NCBI GenBank assembly: GCA_030607345.1
Contig: JAUWKC010000115.1
Span: 1-6,023, forward strand
Length of the DNA: 6,023 nucleotides
DNA from: Planctomycetota bacterium
GTDB taxonomy: Bacteria > Planctomycetota > Phycisphaerae > Sedimentisphaerales > SG8-4
Direction: 5' to 3'
Positions 5,767 to 6,023 of the stretch are shown one piece after another. The translations under genes were made by a program, and so were the position numbers. The first letter of the stretch is position 1; every line of letters starts with the position of its first letter. The notes beneath the pieces are model-generated. The model saw nothing but the letters and a program-made list of their open reading frames with translations, searched no databases and was not told the DNA's origin.

Positions 5767-5904
5767 ACAATTATTGAATAGCTGCTATCAAACGTCAAGT
5801 CTCGGTCAAACCGGCCTACTCAGTTATTGAGGTTGAACACTCGTCTCGTTTTTAGTGCAGAAATCCGCAAGCGATAATATGACGCTAGAGCAGCCCTGTG
5901 ATAT

Positions 5905-6023
5905 TTACCGTAGCTTGCGCTCCCTCATCAGCCTGTTTATTTCTGCCAAGTCCTCTGCCAGGTGCTGGTCTGCATCGGTGTCAATGTATGCTAAATTACC
6001 TTTGGCATTCAGAACAAGAACGC
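5905..6023 (-). CDS. 3' end of an unrecognised gene (C-terminal 38 residues, partial)
   Basis: On the minus strand, a frame that is open from the window edge runs to a TAA at 5907-5905. The visible C-terminus begins VLVLNAKGNLAYIDTDAD and then continues as a charged helix rich in L, E and R, ending KLR. A hydrophobic strand, a turn with acidic residues and a terminal amphipathic helix make it look like real protein rather than chance. I do not recognise the family from this tail. The gene converges on the operon upstream, and no terminator is visible after its stop. Confidence 0.5.
   Translation of the reverse strand, partial: VLVLNAKGNLAYIDTDADQHLAEDLAEINRLMRERKLR

Larger units (their letters stand above)
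5276..5904. other. AT-rich non-coding region with repeats
   Basis: This stretch of about 630 bases has no convincing gene on either strand. It is visibly richer in A and T than the operon before it, mainly at 5650-5770. It carries three copies of a 36-base repeat (5355-5390, 5519-5554 and, inverted, 5650-5685), a 10-base direct repeat CAAGTCTCGG (5689-5698 and 5796-5805) and a perfect 7-base-arm inverted repeat AACATTA/TAATGTT (5750-5766). A 51-codon frame at 5563-5718 starts in the repeat but has no ribosome site, and I do not call it. No terminator with a stem and T-run is visible after the operon. Confidence 0.6.

Noticed and set aside
5276..5904. Integron attC or CRISPR array in the repeat region
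   Set aside because: There are only three copies, in mixed orientation and with unequal spacing, and I found no paired attC-type core sites.

Overview
The window looks like chromosomal DNA from a planctomycete, possibly Phycisphaerae. The main support is a tandem pair of Tat-exported, lipobox-bearing sugar enzymes: a Gfo/Idh/MocA-family oxidoreductase and a sugar phosphate isomerase/epimerase-type TIM barrel. This pairing and these sequence types are typical of planctomycetes. The assignment rests on recalled family resemblance, not on a search.

Layout. Bases 1-151 hold the broken N-terminal part of a GT-B type glycosyltransferase, whose reading frame collapses after about 42 recognisable residues. 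Facing it on the minus strand (229-1032) is an unrecognised membrane protein with about five membrane segments and a strong sigma70-like promoter (1099-1127). The 318-base gap at 1033-1350 separates it from the divergent rsmE gene (1351-2100), a 16S rRNA m3U1498 methyltransferase with its own candidate promoter. Bases 2285-5275 carry three co-directional genes that probably form one transcription unit: the exported oxidoreductase (2285-3775), the exported isomerase-like protein (3814-4716) and a small RNase H-like/YprB-type exonuclease domain protein (4784-5275). Bases 5276-5904 are AT-richer and contain no convincing gene, but they hold three copies of a 36-base repeat, two of them in inverted orientation around a 167-base unit. 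The last ~120 bases carry the 3' end of an unrecognised minus-strand gene.

How the genes may work together. The oxidoreductase and isomerase share almost the same signal peptide design (twin arginine, short hydrophobic stretch, L-[ST]-S-C lipobox). This suggests two steps of carbohydrate modification at the cell-envelope side of the membrane; the substrate cannot be told from sequence. The nuclease-like gene downstream has no obvious link to sugar chemistry. I do not see a clearly new defence or mobile system. The items most worth a second look are the repeat unit at 5355-5685, the near-duplicate signal peptides, the broken glycosyltransferase and the orphan membrane protein.
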